From NCBI RefSeq assembly GCF_900094595.1, contig NZ_FMAD01000017.1:57177-121176 (forward strand): 64,000 bases of DNA, read 5' to 3'. The translations under genes and the position numbers were made by a program. This document shows, piece after piece, positions 27,249 to 35,742 of this stretch (its first letter is position 1; each line of letters begins with the position of its first letter). The notes beneath the pieces were generated by a model. That model did not search any database. It had not been told where the DNA came from and worked only from the letters and a program-made list of their open reading frames with translations. Source of the stretch: Cupriavidus alkaliphilus (GTDB taxonomy: Bacteria; Pseudomonadota; Gammaproteobacteria; Burkholderiales; Burkholderiaceae).

Positions 27249-27683
27249 TCAGGCTGCGATCTGGCCGCCGGCGGCTTCGATCGCGGCCTTGGCGCCAGCG
27301 GTGGCGCCCAGACCCTTGATCGTCACCTTGCGGGTCAGCTCGCCGGCCTTGATGACCTTGGCGCTCTTGACCAGGTCGCCGACCAGGCCAGCCTGCTTCA
27401 GGACCAGCAGGTCGACTTCGGCCGCTTCCAGGCGCTCGATGTCACGCAGCGTGACTTCGGCGGTGAACGCCTTGGTCAGCGAGGTGAAGCCGCGCTTCGG
27501 CAGGCGACGATACAGCGGCATCTGGCCGCCTTCGAAACCCACCTTGTGGAAGCCGCCCGAACGCGACTTCTGACCCTTGTGACCGCGACCGGCGGTCTTG
27601 CCCAGGCCGGAGCCGATACCGCGGCCGACGCGACGCTTGGCGTGCTTCGAACCGGCAGCCGGTTTCAGGTTGTTCAGTTGCAT
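27249..27683 (-). CDS. rplO: 50S ribosomal protein L15
   Basis: 144 residues. L15 is a late assembly protein of the large subunit. MQLNNLKPAAGSKHAKRRVG, GRGIGSGLGKTAGRGHKGQ and GGFHKVGFEGGQMPLYRRLP are intact. ATG 27683 with GGAGAG upstream; the frame extends a few codons further but without a ribosome site. Between rpmD and secY. Confidence 0.98.
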   Translation of the reverse strand: MQLNNLKPAAGSKHAKRRVGRGIGSGLGKTAGRGHKGQKSRSGGFHKVGFEGGQMPLYRRLPKRGFTSLTKAFTAEVTLRDIERLEAAEVDLLVLKQAGLVGDLVKSAKVIKAGELTRKVTIKGLGATAGAKAAIEAAGGQIAA

Positions 27684-27702
27684 CTTGCTCTCCAAGTCCC
27701 GA

Positions 27703-27885
27703 TCAGGCCAGAACCTTGACCAGGTACGAGACCTTGTTGATCATGCCGCGCACGGCGGGCGTGTCCTGCAGCTCCGACACCGAGTTGATGCGGCGCAGGC
27801 CCAGGCCACGAACGGTGGCGCGATGATCCTCGCGCGTGCCGATCAGGCTGCGCACGAGTTGCACTTTTACGGTTTTCTGCGACAT
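27703..27885 (-). CDS. rpmD: 50S ribosomal protein L30
   Basis: 60 residues. Small ferredoxin-like L30 fold with [22 protein letters not shown] and [23 protein letters not shown] 27885 begins the conserved MSQKTVKV; an in-frame extension upstream overlaps rpsE and is rejected. Ten nt after rpsE and 19 nt before rplO. Confidence 0.97.
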
Positions 27886-27895
27886 TGCGTTCACC

Positions 27896-28414
27896 TTAAC
27901 CCAGGATGTCTTCGACCGACTTGCCACGCTTGGCGGCGATTTCGCCCGGCGTGCTCATCTTCTGAAGGCCGTCCAGCGTGGCGCGAACCATGTTGTACGG
28001 GTTGGTGGAGCCGTGCGACTTGGTCACCACGTTGGTGACACCCATCACTTCGAAGATCGCGCGCATCGGGCCGCCGGCGATCACGCCGGTACCTTCCTTG
28101 GCGGGCATCATCAGCACCTTGGCGGCGCCGTGCTTGCCGACGACTTCGTGTTGCAGCGTGCCGTTCTTCAGCGAGACCTTGACCATCTTGCGACGGGCTT
28201 CGTCCATTGCCTTCTGAACAGCAACCGGCACTTCCTTGGCCTTGCCCTTGCCCATGCCGATGCGGCCATCGCCGTCACCGACCACGGTCAGCGCAGCGAA
28301 ACCGAGAATCCGGCCACCCTTCACCACCTTGGTGACACGGTTGACCGAGATCATCTTCTCGCGGAGGCCGTCGTCGCGTTCGTCCTGTTGGACTTTTGCT
28401 TGCATCTTTGCCAT
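27896..28414 (-). CDS. rpsE: 30S ribosomal protein S5
   Basis: 172 residues. S5 takes part in decoding fidelity and mRNA entry. The double-stranded RNA-binding-like N-domain has the [18 protein letters not shown] stretch, and the C-domain [23 protein letters not shown]... is conserved. The spectinomycin-resistance loop (KVVKGGRI) has no visible change. ATG 28414. Confidence 0.98.
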
Positions 28415-28435
28415 GACGTATCTCTCTCTATGCGC

Positions 28436-28792
28436 TTAGAACTTCAGGCCGGCTTCGCGGGCGGCGTCTGCCAGGGCCTTCACGCGGCCATGGAAACGGA
28501 AGCCGGCGCGATCGAACGCGACGGTTTCCACGCCGGCAGCCTTCGCCTTCTCGGCGATGCGCTTGCCCACGATGGTAGCGGCAGCGGCGGTAGCGCCCTT
28601 GCCTTCCAGTTCCTTGCGCACTTCTGCCTCGACGGTCGAAGCCGAAGCCAGCACCTTGGTGCCGCACTCGGAGAAGACCTGGGCGTAAATGTTCGAATTC
28701 GTACGGAACACGGTCAGACGATTGACTTTCATCTCCGCGATCTTGGCGCGGGTCTGACGTGCACGGCGCAAACGAGCGTCTTTCTTGTTCAT
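28436..28792 (-). CDS. rplR: 50S ribosomal protein L18
   Basis: 118 residues. L18 binds 5S rRNA and forms the central protuberance with L5. The opening MNKKDARLRRARQTRAKIAE and the final FDRAGFRFHGRVKALADAAREAGL segment are typical. Two adjacent ATGs exist (28795 and 28792); the second gives the usual N-terminus. Follows rplF. Confidence 0.97.
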   Translation of the reverse strand: MNKKDARLRRARQTRAKIAEMKVNRLTVFRTNSNIYAQVFSECGTKVLASASTVEAEVRKELEGKGATAAAATIVGKRIAEKAKAAGVETVAFDRAGFRFHGRVKALADAAREAGLKF

Positions 28793-28803
28793 CATTGCAC
28801 CCC

Positions 28804-29337
28804 TTACTTCTTCTTGGTTTCCTTCAGGATGACGCGCTCGTCGCTGTAGCGCACACCCTTGCCCTTGTAGGGCTCGGGCGGACGGTACGCGCGGACTTCC
28901 GCGGCAACCTGACCGACTTTCTGCTTGTCCGCACCCTTGATCAGGATTTCGGTCTGCGTCGGCGTTTCAGCCTTCACGCCTTCCGGCATCTCATGGATCA
29001 CGTCGTGCGAGAAACCAAGCTGGAGCTTCAGCGCAGTGCCTTGCAGCTGGGCACGATAGCCCACGCCAACGAGGTTCAGCTTGCGCTCGAAACCGGTGGT
29101 CACGCCCTTGACCATGTTCGCCGCCAGGGCGCGCATGGTGCCTTGCAGGGCGTTTGCTTCACGCGACTCGTCAGCCGGCGAGAAGGTCAGCGTGTCGTTC
29201 TCGACATTGACCTTGACCAGGCTGTGAATCGGCTGGGACAGCGTACCCAGCGGGCCCTTCACGGAGAGCACGCCAGCTGCCACGTTCACTTCCGCGCCCT
29301 TGGGGAGCGCGATGGGAGCCTTACCTACACGGGACAT
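28804..29337 (-). CDS. rplF: 50S ribosomal protein L6
   Basis: 177 residues. Two similar domains that bind near the sarcin-ricin loop. SRVGKAPIALPKGAEV at the start, FERKLNLVGVGYRAQ at mid-protein and the C-terminal PEPYKGKGVRYSDE signature. ATG 29337, 10 nt after rpsH. Confidence 0.98.
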   Translation of the reverse strand: MSRVGKAPIALPKGAEVNVAAGVLSVKGPLGTLSQPIHSLVKVNVENDTLTFSPADESREANALQGTMRALAANMVKGVTTGFERKLNLVGVGYRAQLQGTALKLQLGFSHDVIHEMPEGVKAETPTQTEILIKGADKQKVGQVAAEVRAYRPPEPYKGKGVRYSDERVILKETKKK

Positions 29338-29347
29338 GGTTCTCTCC

Positions 29348-29743
29348 TTAAGCGACGTAGCAGAGAACTTCGCCGCCCACGCCGGTGGCGCGAGCCTTGC
29401 GGTCGGTCATCAGACCCTGCGGGGTCGAGATGATCGCCACACCGAGGCCGTTCATCACTTGCGGAATGTCGCTGCGGCCCTTGTACACGCGCAGGCCGGG
29501 CTTCGAGACGCGCTCGATGCGCTCGATCACCGGACGGCCGGCGTAGTACTTGAGACCGATGCTCAGTTGTGCCTTGCCGCCATCTTCCTGGACGGCGTAG
29601 TCGTCGATATAGCCTTCGTCCTTCAGGACCTTGGCGATTGCCACTTTCAGCTTCGACGACGGCATGACAACCGACGCTTTCTGCACGCCTTGGGCGTTGC
29701 GGATGCGCGTCAGCATATCGGCGATAGGATCGCTCATGCTCAT
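29348..29743 (-). CDS. rpsH: 30S ribosomal protein S8
   Basis: 131 residues. Binds 16S helix 21 and in enterobacteria represses the spc operon. DPIADMLTRIRNAQ, ISRPGLRVYKG-type (here VSKPGLRVYKG) and GLGVAIISTPQGLMTDRKAR are present. ATG 29743 has GGAGAAA upstream; ATG 29737 would remove two residues. Between rpsN and rplF. Confidence 0.98.
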   Translation of the reverse strand: MSMSDPIADMLTRIRNAQGVQKASVVMPSSKLKVAIAKVLKDEGYIDDYAVQEDGGKAQLSIGLKYYAGRPVIERIERVSKPGLRVYKGRSDIPQVMNGLGVAIISTPQGLMTDRKARATGVGGEVLCYVA

Positions 29744-29770
29744 ACTGTTTCTCCTGTAGCCTGTGCGTAA

Positions 29771-30076
29771 TTACCAGCTGGCTTTCGTCAGACCCGGGAT
29801 TTCGCCCTTGAAGGCGATTTCGCGGATCTTGTTACGCGCCAGGCCAAACTTGCGGAAGGTACCGCGGGGACGACCGGTGATCGCGCAGCGGTTGCGCTGG
29901 CGGGTCGGGTTCGCGTTGCGCGGGAGCTGCTGCAGCTCGAGACGCGCGCTGTAACGCTCTTCTTCCGACTTTTCTTGGTCGTCGATAATGGCCTTGAGGT
30001 TGGCGCGCTTGGCGGCATACTTTGCCACCAGCTTGGCGCGCTTCTTCTCACGTTCAATCAGAGCCAGTTTAGCCAC
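29771..30076 (-). CDS. rpsN: 30S ribosomal protein S14
   Basis: 101 residues, the long zinc-free (C-) form: no CxxC pairs. AKLALIEREKKRAKL at the start and CAITGRPRGTFRKFGLARNKIRE at the end. Starts with GTG 30076, 9 nt after the rplE stop. Since rpmJ is of the Zn type, the two small ribosomal proteins use different metal classes. Confidence 0.97.
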   Translation of the reverse strand: MAKLALIEREKKRAKLVAKYAAKRANLKAIIDDQEKSEEERYSARLELQQLPRNANPTRQRNRCAITGRPRGTFRKFGLARNKIREIAFKGEIPGLTKASW

Positions 30077-30085
30077 GGTTACCCC

Positions 30086-30628
30086 TTAATTGCGGAACGG
30101 GAACTTGAACGCACCGAGGAGGGCCTTGGCTTCCTCGTCGTTCTTTGCCGTCGTCGTGATGCTGATGTTCAGACCACGCAGTGCGTCGATCTTGTCGTAC
30201 TCGATTTCGGGGAAAATGATCTGCTCTTTCACACCGATGTTGTAGTTGCCACGACCGTCGAACGAACGGCCCGACACACCACGGAAGTCACGCACGCGCG
30301 GCAGGGCCACGGTGACGAAACGATCGAGGAATTCGAACATGCGCTCGCCGCGCAGGGTCACCATCGCACCGATGGGGTAGCCCTGGCGGATCTTGAAGCC
30401 GGCGATAGCCTTCTTGGCCTTCGTCACGACCGGCTTCTGACCGGCGATCTTGGTCAGGTCGCCCACGGCGTTTTCAATGATCTTCTTGTCATTGATGGCT
30501 TCGCCAAGACCCATGTTCAGGGTGATCTTGGTGATGCGCGGCACTTCCATGACCGACTTGTAGCCGAACTGCTCGATCAGCTTCGGCACAACCTGTTCTT
30601 TGTAAAACTCTTGCAGACGTGCTGCCAT
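30086..30628 (-). CDS. rplE: 50S ribosomal protein L5
   Basis: 180 residues. Central protuberance protein that binds 5S rRNA and P-site tRNA. LQEFYKEQVVPKLIEQFGY, ITLNMGLGEAINDKK and RDFRGVSGRSFDGRGNY are conserved. ATG 30628 with GGAG at good spacing; a TTG six nt upstream is less likely. Follows rplX. Confidence 0.98.
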   Translation of the reverse strand: MAARLQEFYKEQVVPKLIEQFGYKSVMEVPRITKITLNMGLGEAINDKKIIENAVGDLTKIAGQKPVVTKAKKAIAGFKIRQGYPIGAMVTLRGERMFEFLDRFVTVALPRVRDFRGVSGRSFDGRGNYNIGVKEQIIFPEIEYDKIDALRGLNISITTTAKNDEEAKALLGAFKFPFRN

Positions 30629-30653
30629 GCTCAACTCCTATACGTGCCCAGAA

Positions 30654-30962
30654 TCAAGCTGCCACGACGGCGCCGGTGGTCTTCAGCACGCGCACGCGCT
30701 TGCCGTCTTCCACCTTGATGCCGACGCGCGACGGCTTGCCATTGGCATCCACGAGCGCAACGTTGGAAATATGCAGCGGCATGACCTTGTCGACCACACC
30801 ACCGGTAGTGCCCAGCATCGGGTTCGGGCGGGCATGCTTCTTGGCGATGTTCACGCCTTGCACCGCAACCTTGTCGCCGAGGACGGCCTGCACGGTACCG
30901 CGCTTGCCCTTGTCCTTGCCGGTCAGCACGATGACTTCGTCGCCTTTGCGAATCTTGTTCAT
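30654..30962 (-). CDS. rplX: 50S ribosomal protein L24
   Basis: 102 residues. An early assembly initiator. KOW motif in MNKIRKGDEVIVLTGKDKGKRG and the KKHARPNPMLGTTGGV loop are visible. ATG 30962, 9 nt after rplN. Confidence 0.97.
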   Translation of the reverse strand: MNKIRKGDEVIVLTGKDKGKRGTVQAVLGDKVAVQGVNIAKKHARPNPMLGTTGGVVDKVMPLHISNVALVDANGKPSRVGIKVEDGKRVRVLKTTGAVVAA

Positions 30963-30971
30963 GGCGGCTCC

Positions 30972-31340
30972 TTACAGCACTTCCGGAGCGAGCGACACGA
31001 TCTTCATGAAGCGCTCGGTACGGAGTTCACGAGTCACCGGCCCGAAGATACGGGTGCCGATCGGCTCGAGCTTGTTGTTCAGCAGGACGGCGGCGTTGCC
31101 GTCGAACTTGATCAGCGAACCGTCAGCGCGGCGCACGCCCTTGGCGGTACGCACGACGACGGCGTTGTAGATGTCGCCCTTCTTGACGCGACCGCGCGGC
31201 GCTGCGTCCTTGACGGTCACCTTGATGATGTCGCCAACGCTTGCGTAGCGGCGCTTGGAGCCACCCAGCACCTTGATGCACAGCACTTCGCGCGCACCAG
31301 TGTTATCGGCCACTTCGAGCCGGCTTTCTGTCTGAATCAT
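30972..31340 (-). CDS. rplN: 50S ribosomal protein L14
   Basis: 122 residues. Contacts 16S rRNA in bridge B5/B8. [22 protein letters not shown] opening, [17 protein letters not shown] and [13 protein letters not shown] are intact. ATG 31340. First gene of the spc operon, about 220 nt downstream of the near-consensus promoter at 31570-31598. Confidence 0.98.
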
Positions 31341-31569
31341 GGTGTTTGTCTTCCCAACTTAATCCGCCAGGTGCGATAGCGCCCGTCGGTCAGTCTTGGT
31401 CCCGTCGGTTCCGGCCTTGCGCCAGCACCGTATGGGTTGATCAACTTTGAAGTCGGTAGGAACCTGGCAATCCCGACGAAAAATCATCGGAGCCGCCTGG
31501 CCCTGGCTCGCTCAACAGGCCCGCCCGGGTGGTACAGCTAAGGCGAACGCAATAAAGCGGAAGTCCAGG

Positions 31570-31598
31570 ATTATAGCTACATAATCCTGGACTTGCAA
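31570..31598 (-). promoter_or_regulatory. spc operon promoter, embedded in a 14-bp inverted repeat
   Basis: Minus strand TTGCAA (31598-31593), a 17-bp spacer, then TATAAT (31575-31570): five of six and six of six or close to consensus. It is in the 281-bp gap between rpsQ and rplN, the position of the E. coli spc promoter. Arms AAGTCCAGGATTAT and ATAATCCTGGACTT (31561-31594) form a perfect 14-bp inverted repeat around the spacer and -10 box. An 8-bp hairpin (CTAAGAAC/GTTCTTAG, 31605-31625) overlaps the rpsQ stop just upstream. Confidence 0.8.
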
Positions 31599-31621
31599 GT
31601 CAAGCTAAGAACGTGTTGTTC

Positions 31622-31900
31622 TTAGATGACGCGTGCAGCCTCTACCAGCCGGGAAACCACCCAGGACTTGGTCCGCGACAGCGGACGGCCTTCCTGGATT
31701 TCGACCTTGTCGCCTTCCTTGTACTGGTTGGCTTCGTCGTGTGCGTGGTACTTCTTGGAACGCAGCACGTACTTGCCGTACAGGGGATGCTTGACGCGGT
31801 TTTCCACCAAGACCGTAACGGTCTTGTCCATCTTGTCGCTCACGACACGGCCGACCAGGGTACGGCGAAGCGACTTTTCCGTTTGTGCAGCTTCAGTCAT
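31622..31900 (-). CDS. rpsQ: 30S ribosomal protein S17
   Basis: 92 residues. OB-fold primary binder of 16S rRNA. RRTLVGRVVSDKMDKTVTVLVE and HPLYGKYVLRSKKYHAHDE are typical, as is the end ETRPLSRTKSWVV-type segment. ATG 31900 overlaps the rpmC stop (ATGA). Last gene of the S10 operon before the spc promoter. Confidence 0.98.
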   Translation of the reverse strand: MTEAAQTEKSLRRTLVGRVVSDKMDKTVTVLVENRVKHPLYGKYVLRSKKYHAHDEANQYKEGDKVEIQEGRPLSRTKSWVVSRLVEAARVI

Positions 31901-32091
31901 TTCGCGTTCGCCTTTTGAGTCAGCACGGTTTGCACGCGCGCGATGTCCTTGCGAACCTTCTTCAGCTGGCTGGTGTTCTGCAGCTGTTGGGTTGCCTTTT
32001 GCATGCGCAGGCTAAATTGGGCCTTCAGCAGCTCGGAGAGCTCCTGGTTCAGGCCTGCGGCGTCCTTGCCGCGAAGTTCGGATGCTTTCAT
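31897..32091 (-). CDS. rpmC: 50S ribosomal protein L29
   Basis: 64 residues. Two-helix hairpin protein at the tunnel exit, next to the trigger-factor site. MKASELRGKDAAGLNQELSE and FSLRMQKATQQLQNTSQL fit the family. ATG 32091; ends in a 4-nt overlap with rpsQ. Confidence 0.97.
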   Translation of the reverse strand: MKASELRGKDAAGLNQELSELLKAQFSLRMQKATQQLQNTSQLKKVRKDIARVQTVLTQKANAK

Positions 32092-32102
32092 TCCTGCTCT
32101 CC

Positions 32103-32519
32103 TTACGTCCCGACCTGGCGCACCACGAAATTGGTGGCGATCGGCAGCTTGGCCGCTGCGAGGCGGAACGCCTCACGCGCCAGCTCTTCGCTCACGCCAT
32201 CCATTTCGTACAGCATCTTGCCCGGCTGGATTTCAGCCACGTAGTACTCCGGATTGCCCTTACCGTTACCCATACGGACTTCGGCGGGCTTCTTCGAGAT
32301 CGGCTTGTCCGGGAAAATCCGGATCCAGATGCGGCCGCCACGCTTGATGTGGCGGGTCATCGCACGACGTGCCGACTCGATCTGACGAGCCGTCAGGCGG
32401 CCACGGCCCATGGCCTTCAGGCCGAATTCGCCGAAAGACACGGCGTTACCACGGGTAGCCTTACCCGTGTTGCGGCCTTTCTGCTCCTTGCGGTATTTTC
32501 TGCGCTTAGGTTGCAGCAT
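32103..32519 (-). CDS. rplP: 50S ribosomal protein L16
   Basis: 138 residues. Near the A-site and peptidyl-transferase centre. [19 protein letters not shown] at the start and [20 protein letters not shown] in the middle are conserved; the hydroxylatable arginine region is present. ATG 32519, 2 nt after the rpsC stop. Confidence 0.98.
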
Positions 32520-32521
32520 CG

Positions 32522-33319
32522 TTATTCTCCACTCTTCGCATCTGCGCCAGGCGCAGCGCGGCGACCGGCACCGGCACCGCCGCGGCGGTTGCCACCCGGA
32601 CGGCCTTCGCCTTCACGGCGGCGACCTTCCGGACGACCCGGGCGACGACGACGGTCGTCCTGCGGCTCTTCCACCACCGGCGCGTCATTGCGGCCGAGGT
32701 GATCCCCCTTGTAGACCCACACCTTGACACCGATGATGCCGTAGGTGGTTTCTGCTTCGGAGAAGCCGTAGTCGATGTCGGCGCGCAGGGTGTGCAGGGG
32801 CACACGGCCTTCGCGGTACCACTCGGTACGTGCGATTTCGATACCGTTCAGACGGCCGGCGCTCATGATCTTGATACCCTGGGCGCCCAGGCGCATCGCG
32901 TTCTGCATGGCGCGCTTCATGGCGCGGCGGAACATGATGCGGCGCTCGAGCTGCTGGGTGATCGAATCGGCGATCAGCTGAGCATCGGTTTCCGGCTTGC
33001 GGATTTCCTCGATGTTCACGTGCACGGGCACGCCCATGCGACGCTGCAGTTCGGCCTTCAGCAGTTCGATGTCCTCACCCTTCTTGCCGATCACCACGCC
33101 CGGACGCGAGCTGTAAATGGTGATACGGGCATTGCGGGCGGGGCGCTCGATCACGACGCGGCCAACCGATGCGTTCTTGAGCTTCTTCTTCAGGAAGTCG
33201 CGAACTTCGATGTCTTCCTTCAGCATGCCGGCGAACTTCGTGTTGCTGGCGTACCAGCGCGAAGCCCAGTTACGGCTGACAGCCAGACGGAAGCCAGTCG
33301 GATGAATCTTCTGTCCCAT
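32522..33319 (-). CDS. rpsC: 30S ribosomal protein S3
   Basis: 265 residues. Helicase-associated protein at the mRNA entry, with a KH domain (about 40-105) carrying [17 protein letters not shown]. Beyond residue about 220 is a 45-residue Arg/Gly/Pro-rich extension not found in the E. coli protein but common in Burkholderiaceae. It probably makes extra rRNA contacts. ATG 33319. Confidence 0.98.
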
Positions 33320-33328
33320 CGTGACTCC

Positions 33329-33658
33329 TTAGTTGCCGAGCGTCACAGTGATGTGACAGGTTTGTTTCTCGATGCGGTTGCCGCGGCCCTTTGCCCGTGC
33401 CGTGAAGCGCTTGAGCGAGGTTGCCTTGTCGACGTAGATCGATTTGACCTTGAGTTCGTCGATGTCGGCGCCTTCGTTGTGCTCGGCGTTGGCGATGGCC
33501 GATTCGACCACCTTCTTCACGATCCCGGCAGCCTTTTTCGGGCTGAACGTCAGGACGTTGAGCGCGCGCTCGATCGGCAGACCACGGATCTGGTCAGCGA
33601 CCAGGCGCGTCTTCTGGGCGGAGATGCGGGCACCGCGATGAATCGCTTTCACTTCCAT
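33329..33658 (-). CDS. rplV: 50S ribosomal protein L22
   Basis: 109 residues. Its beta-hairpin lines the exit tunnel and shapes macrolide sensitivity. AIHRGARISAQKTRLVADQIRG opening and the RFTARAKGRGNRIEKQTCHI hairpin region are intact. ATG 33658. Confidence 0.98.
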   Translation of the reverse strand: MEVKAIHRGARISAQKTRLVADQIRGLPIERALNVLTFSPKKAAGIVKKVVESAIANAEHNEGADIDELKVKSIYVDKATSLKRFTARAKGRGNRIEKQTCHITVTLGN

Positions 33659-33667
33659 GATGGCACC

Positions 33668-33943
33668 TTACCTCTTCGCTTTCTTGTCAGCCGCGTGGCC
33701 CTTGAACGTGCGGGTAATCGCAAATTCGCCGAGCTTGTGGCCAACCATGTTTTCCGTAACGTACACCGGCACGTGTTGACGGCCGTTGTGGACGGCGATC
33801 GTCAGGCCGATGAACTCCGGCAGAATGGTCGAGCGGCGCGACCACGTCTTGATGGGCTTCTTGTCCTTGCCGCTCGTTGCAACTTCCACCTTCTTCAGCA
33901 GGTGGGCGTCGCAGAACGGACCCTTTTTAGCGGAACGAGTCAT
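33668..33943 (-). CDS. rpsS: 30S ribosomal protein S19
   Basis: 91 residues. Head protein that binds 16S with S13. MTRSAKKGPFCDAHLLKKVE, KTWSRRSTILPEFIGLTIAVHNG and HKLGEFAITRTFKGH are conserved. ATG 33943, 22 nt after rplB. Confidence 0.98.
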   Translation of the reverse strand: MTRSAKKGPFCDAHLLKKVEVATSGKDKKPIKTWSRRSTILPEFIGLTIAVHNGRQHVPVYVTENMVGHKLGEFAITRTFKGHAADKKAKR

Positions 33944-33965
33944 ATCTTTAGCTCCTACCTACCGA

Positions 33966-34796
33966 TTAACGCTTGTGGCGCTTCTGGACGATCATGCTGT
34001 CCGTGCGCTTGTTGCTGCGGGTACGGTAACCCTTGGTCGGGGTACCCCACGGCGACACCGGATCGCGGCCAGCAGCGGTCTTGCCCTCGCCACCACCGTG
34101 CGGGTGGTCGACCGGGTTCATCACGACGCCGCGGACCGTCGGGCGGATACCGCGCCAACGGGTCGCACCGGCCTTGCCGATGACGCGCAGGCTGTGCTCT
34201 TCGTTACCCACTTCACCGACGGTGGCGCGGCACTCGATGTGCACGCGGCGCACTTCGCCGGAGCGCAGGCGAACCTGGGCGTACAGGCCTTCACGGGCCA
34301 GCAGCACGGCGGAACCGCCTGCAGCGCGGGCGATCTGGGCGCCCTTGCCCGGCAGCATTTCCACGTTGTTGATCGTGGTACCGACCGGAATGTTGCGGAT
34401 CGGCAGGTTGTTACCGGCCTTGATCGGCGCTTCCGAGCCATTCAGCAGCGATTGGCCGGCAACCATGCCCTTGGTGGCAATGATGTAGCGGCGCTCGCCG
34501 TCGGCGAACACGACCAGCGCGATGTTGGCGCTGCGGTTCGGATCGTATTCCAGGCGCTCGACCTTGGCGGGGATGCCGTCCTTGTCGTTGCGCTTGAAAT
34601 CGACCACGCGGTAGTGGTGCTTATGACCACCGCCCTTGTGGCGGGTGGTGATATGACCATTGTTGTTACGGCCCGACTTCTGGAATTGCTTTTCCAGCAG
34701 CGGAGCGTGCGGGGCGCCCTTGTGAAGGTCCTTGTTGACCACCTTCACCATCGAGCGACGACCCGGGGAAGTCGGCTTGGTCTTGACGAGTGCCAT
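33966..34796 (-). CDS. rplB: 50S ribosomal protein L2
   Basis: 276 residues, among the most conserved large-subunit proteins and needed for peptidyl transfer. KPTSPGRRSMVKVVN at the start, a KHHYRVVDFKRNDKDG segment, and the C-terminal GVVMNPVDHPHGGGEGKT with the key histidine. ATG 34796, 2 nt after rplW. Confidence 0.99.
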   Translation of the reverse strand: MALVKTKPTSPGRRSMVKVVNKDLHKGAPHAPLLEKQFQKSGRNNNGHITTRHKGGGHKHHYRVVDFKRNDKDGIPAKVERLEYDPNRSANIALVVFADGERRYIIATKGMVAGQSLLNGSEAPIKAGNNLPIRNIPVGTTINNVEMLPGKGAQIARAAGGSAVLLAREGLYAQVRLRSGEVRRVHIECRATVGEVGNEEHSLRVIGKAGATRWRGIRPTVRGVVMNPVDHPHGGGEGKTAAGRDPVSPWGTPTKGYRTRSNKRTDSMIVQKRHKR

Positions 34797-34798
34797 GA

Positions 34799-35113
34799 TT
34801 ACTTGGCCTCCGCTTCAAAATTGATTTCCTGACCCGGCTTCAGCGACACGTAAGCTTTCTTCACGTGGTTGCGACGGCCCATGAAACGGCCGAAGCGCTT
34901 CTGCTTGCCCTTCTGGTTCAGGATCTGAACGGACTGCACCTCGACCTTGAACAGCAGTTCGACGGCGGCCTTCACTTCTGCCTTGTTGGCATCGCGGGCG
35001 ACTTCGAACACGACTTGTTCATTCTTGTCGGCGACCAGGGTTGCCTTTTCGGAAACCACCGGCGCGAGCAGCACCTGCATCAAACGATGATCGTTCTTGG
35101 CTACTTGCGTCAT
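34799..35113 (-). CDS. rplW: 50S ribosomal protein L23
   Basis: 104 residues. At the tunnel exit, docking site for trigger factor and [27 protein letters not shown] and the [20 protein letters not shown] loop are present. ATG 35113 overlaps the rplD stop by 4 nt (ATGA), so L4 and L23 are coupled. Confidence 0.98.
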
Positions 35114-35730
35114 TTCAGCAACTCCTCGATCTGCGCGACGGCCGCCTTGGTCACCAGCACCTTCTTGTAGTGCACGAGCGACAGCGGGTCAGCCTGGCGC
35201 GGCTCGACAACTGCCACGTGCGGCAGGTTGCGCGAAGCCAGGTAGAGGTTTTCGTCGAGGCTGTCGGTGATGATCAGCACCGAGTCCAGGCCCATGGCCT
35301 TGAACTTGTCGGCCAAGAGCTTGGTCTTGGGCGCGTCGACAGTGAAACCGTCCACCACGTTGATACGACCTTCACGTGCGAGCTGCGAGTAAATCGAGCG
35401 CATGCCGGCACGGAACATCTTCTTGTTGACCTTCTGGCTGAAGTTCTCTTCCGGCGAATTCGGGAAGATACGGCCGCCCCCGCGCCACAGCGGCGAGGAA
35501 GACATACCGGCACGAGCACGGCCCGTACCCTTCTGGCGCCACGGCTTCTTGGTCGTGTGCTTGACCTCTTCACGATCCTTCTGCTTACGGTTGCCGCTGC
35601 GAGCGTTGGCCTGGTAAGCGACGACGATCTGGTGAACGAGGGCTTCGTTGTAGTCACGGCCGAACACTTCGGGCGACGCGTCAACGCCGGCGCCGATCTG
35701 GCCATTGTCCTGGAGGAGCTTGAGTTCCAT
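35110..35730 (-). CDS. rplD: 50S ribosomal protein L4
   Basis: 206 residues. Tunnel-wall protein; in enterobacteria also the S10-operon autoregulator. [25 protein letters not shown] is the conserved tunnel loop (given in parts: [15 protein letters not shown]). ATG 35730. The classical S10 leader it would bind lies upstream of rpsJ in E. coli. Here rpsJ is 5.6 kb away, so any L4 control must act on the new leader at 36394-36535 or be lost. Confidence 0.98.
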
Positions 35731-35742
35731 TACATGCGCTCC

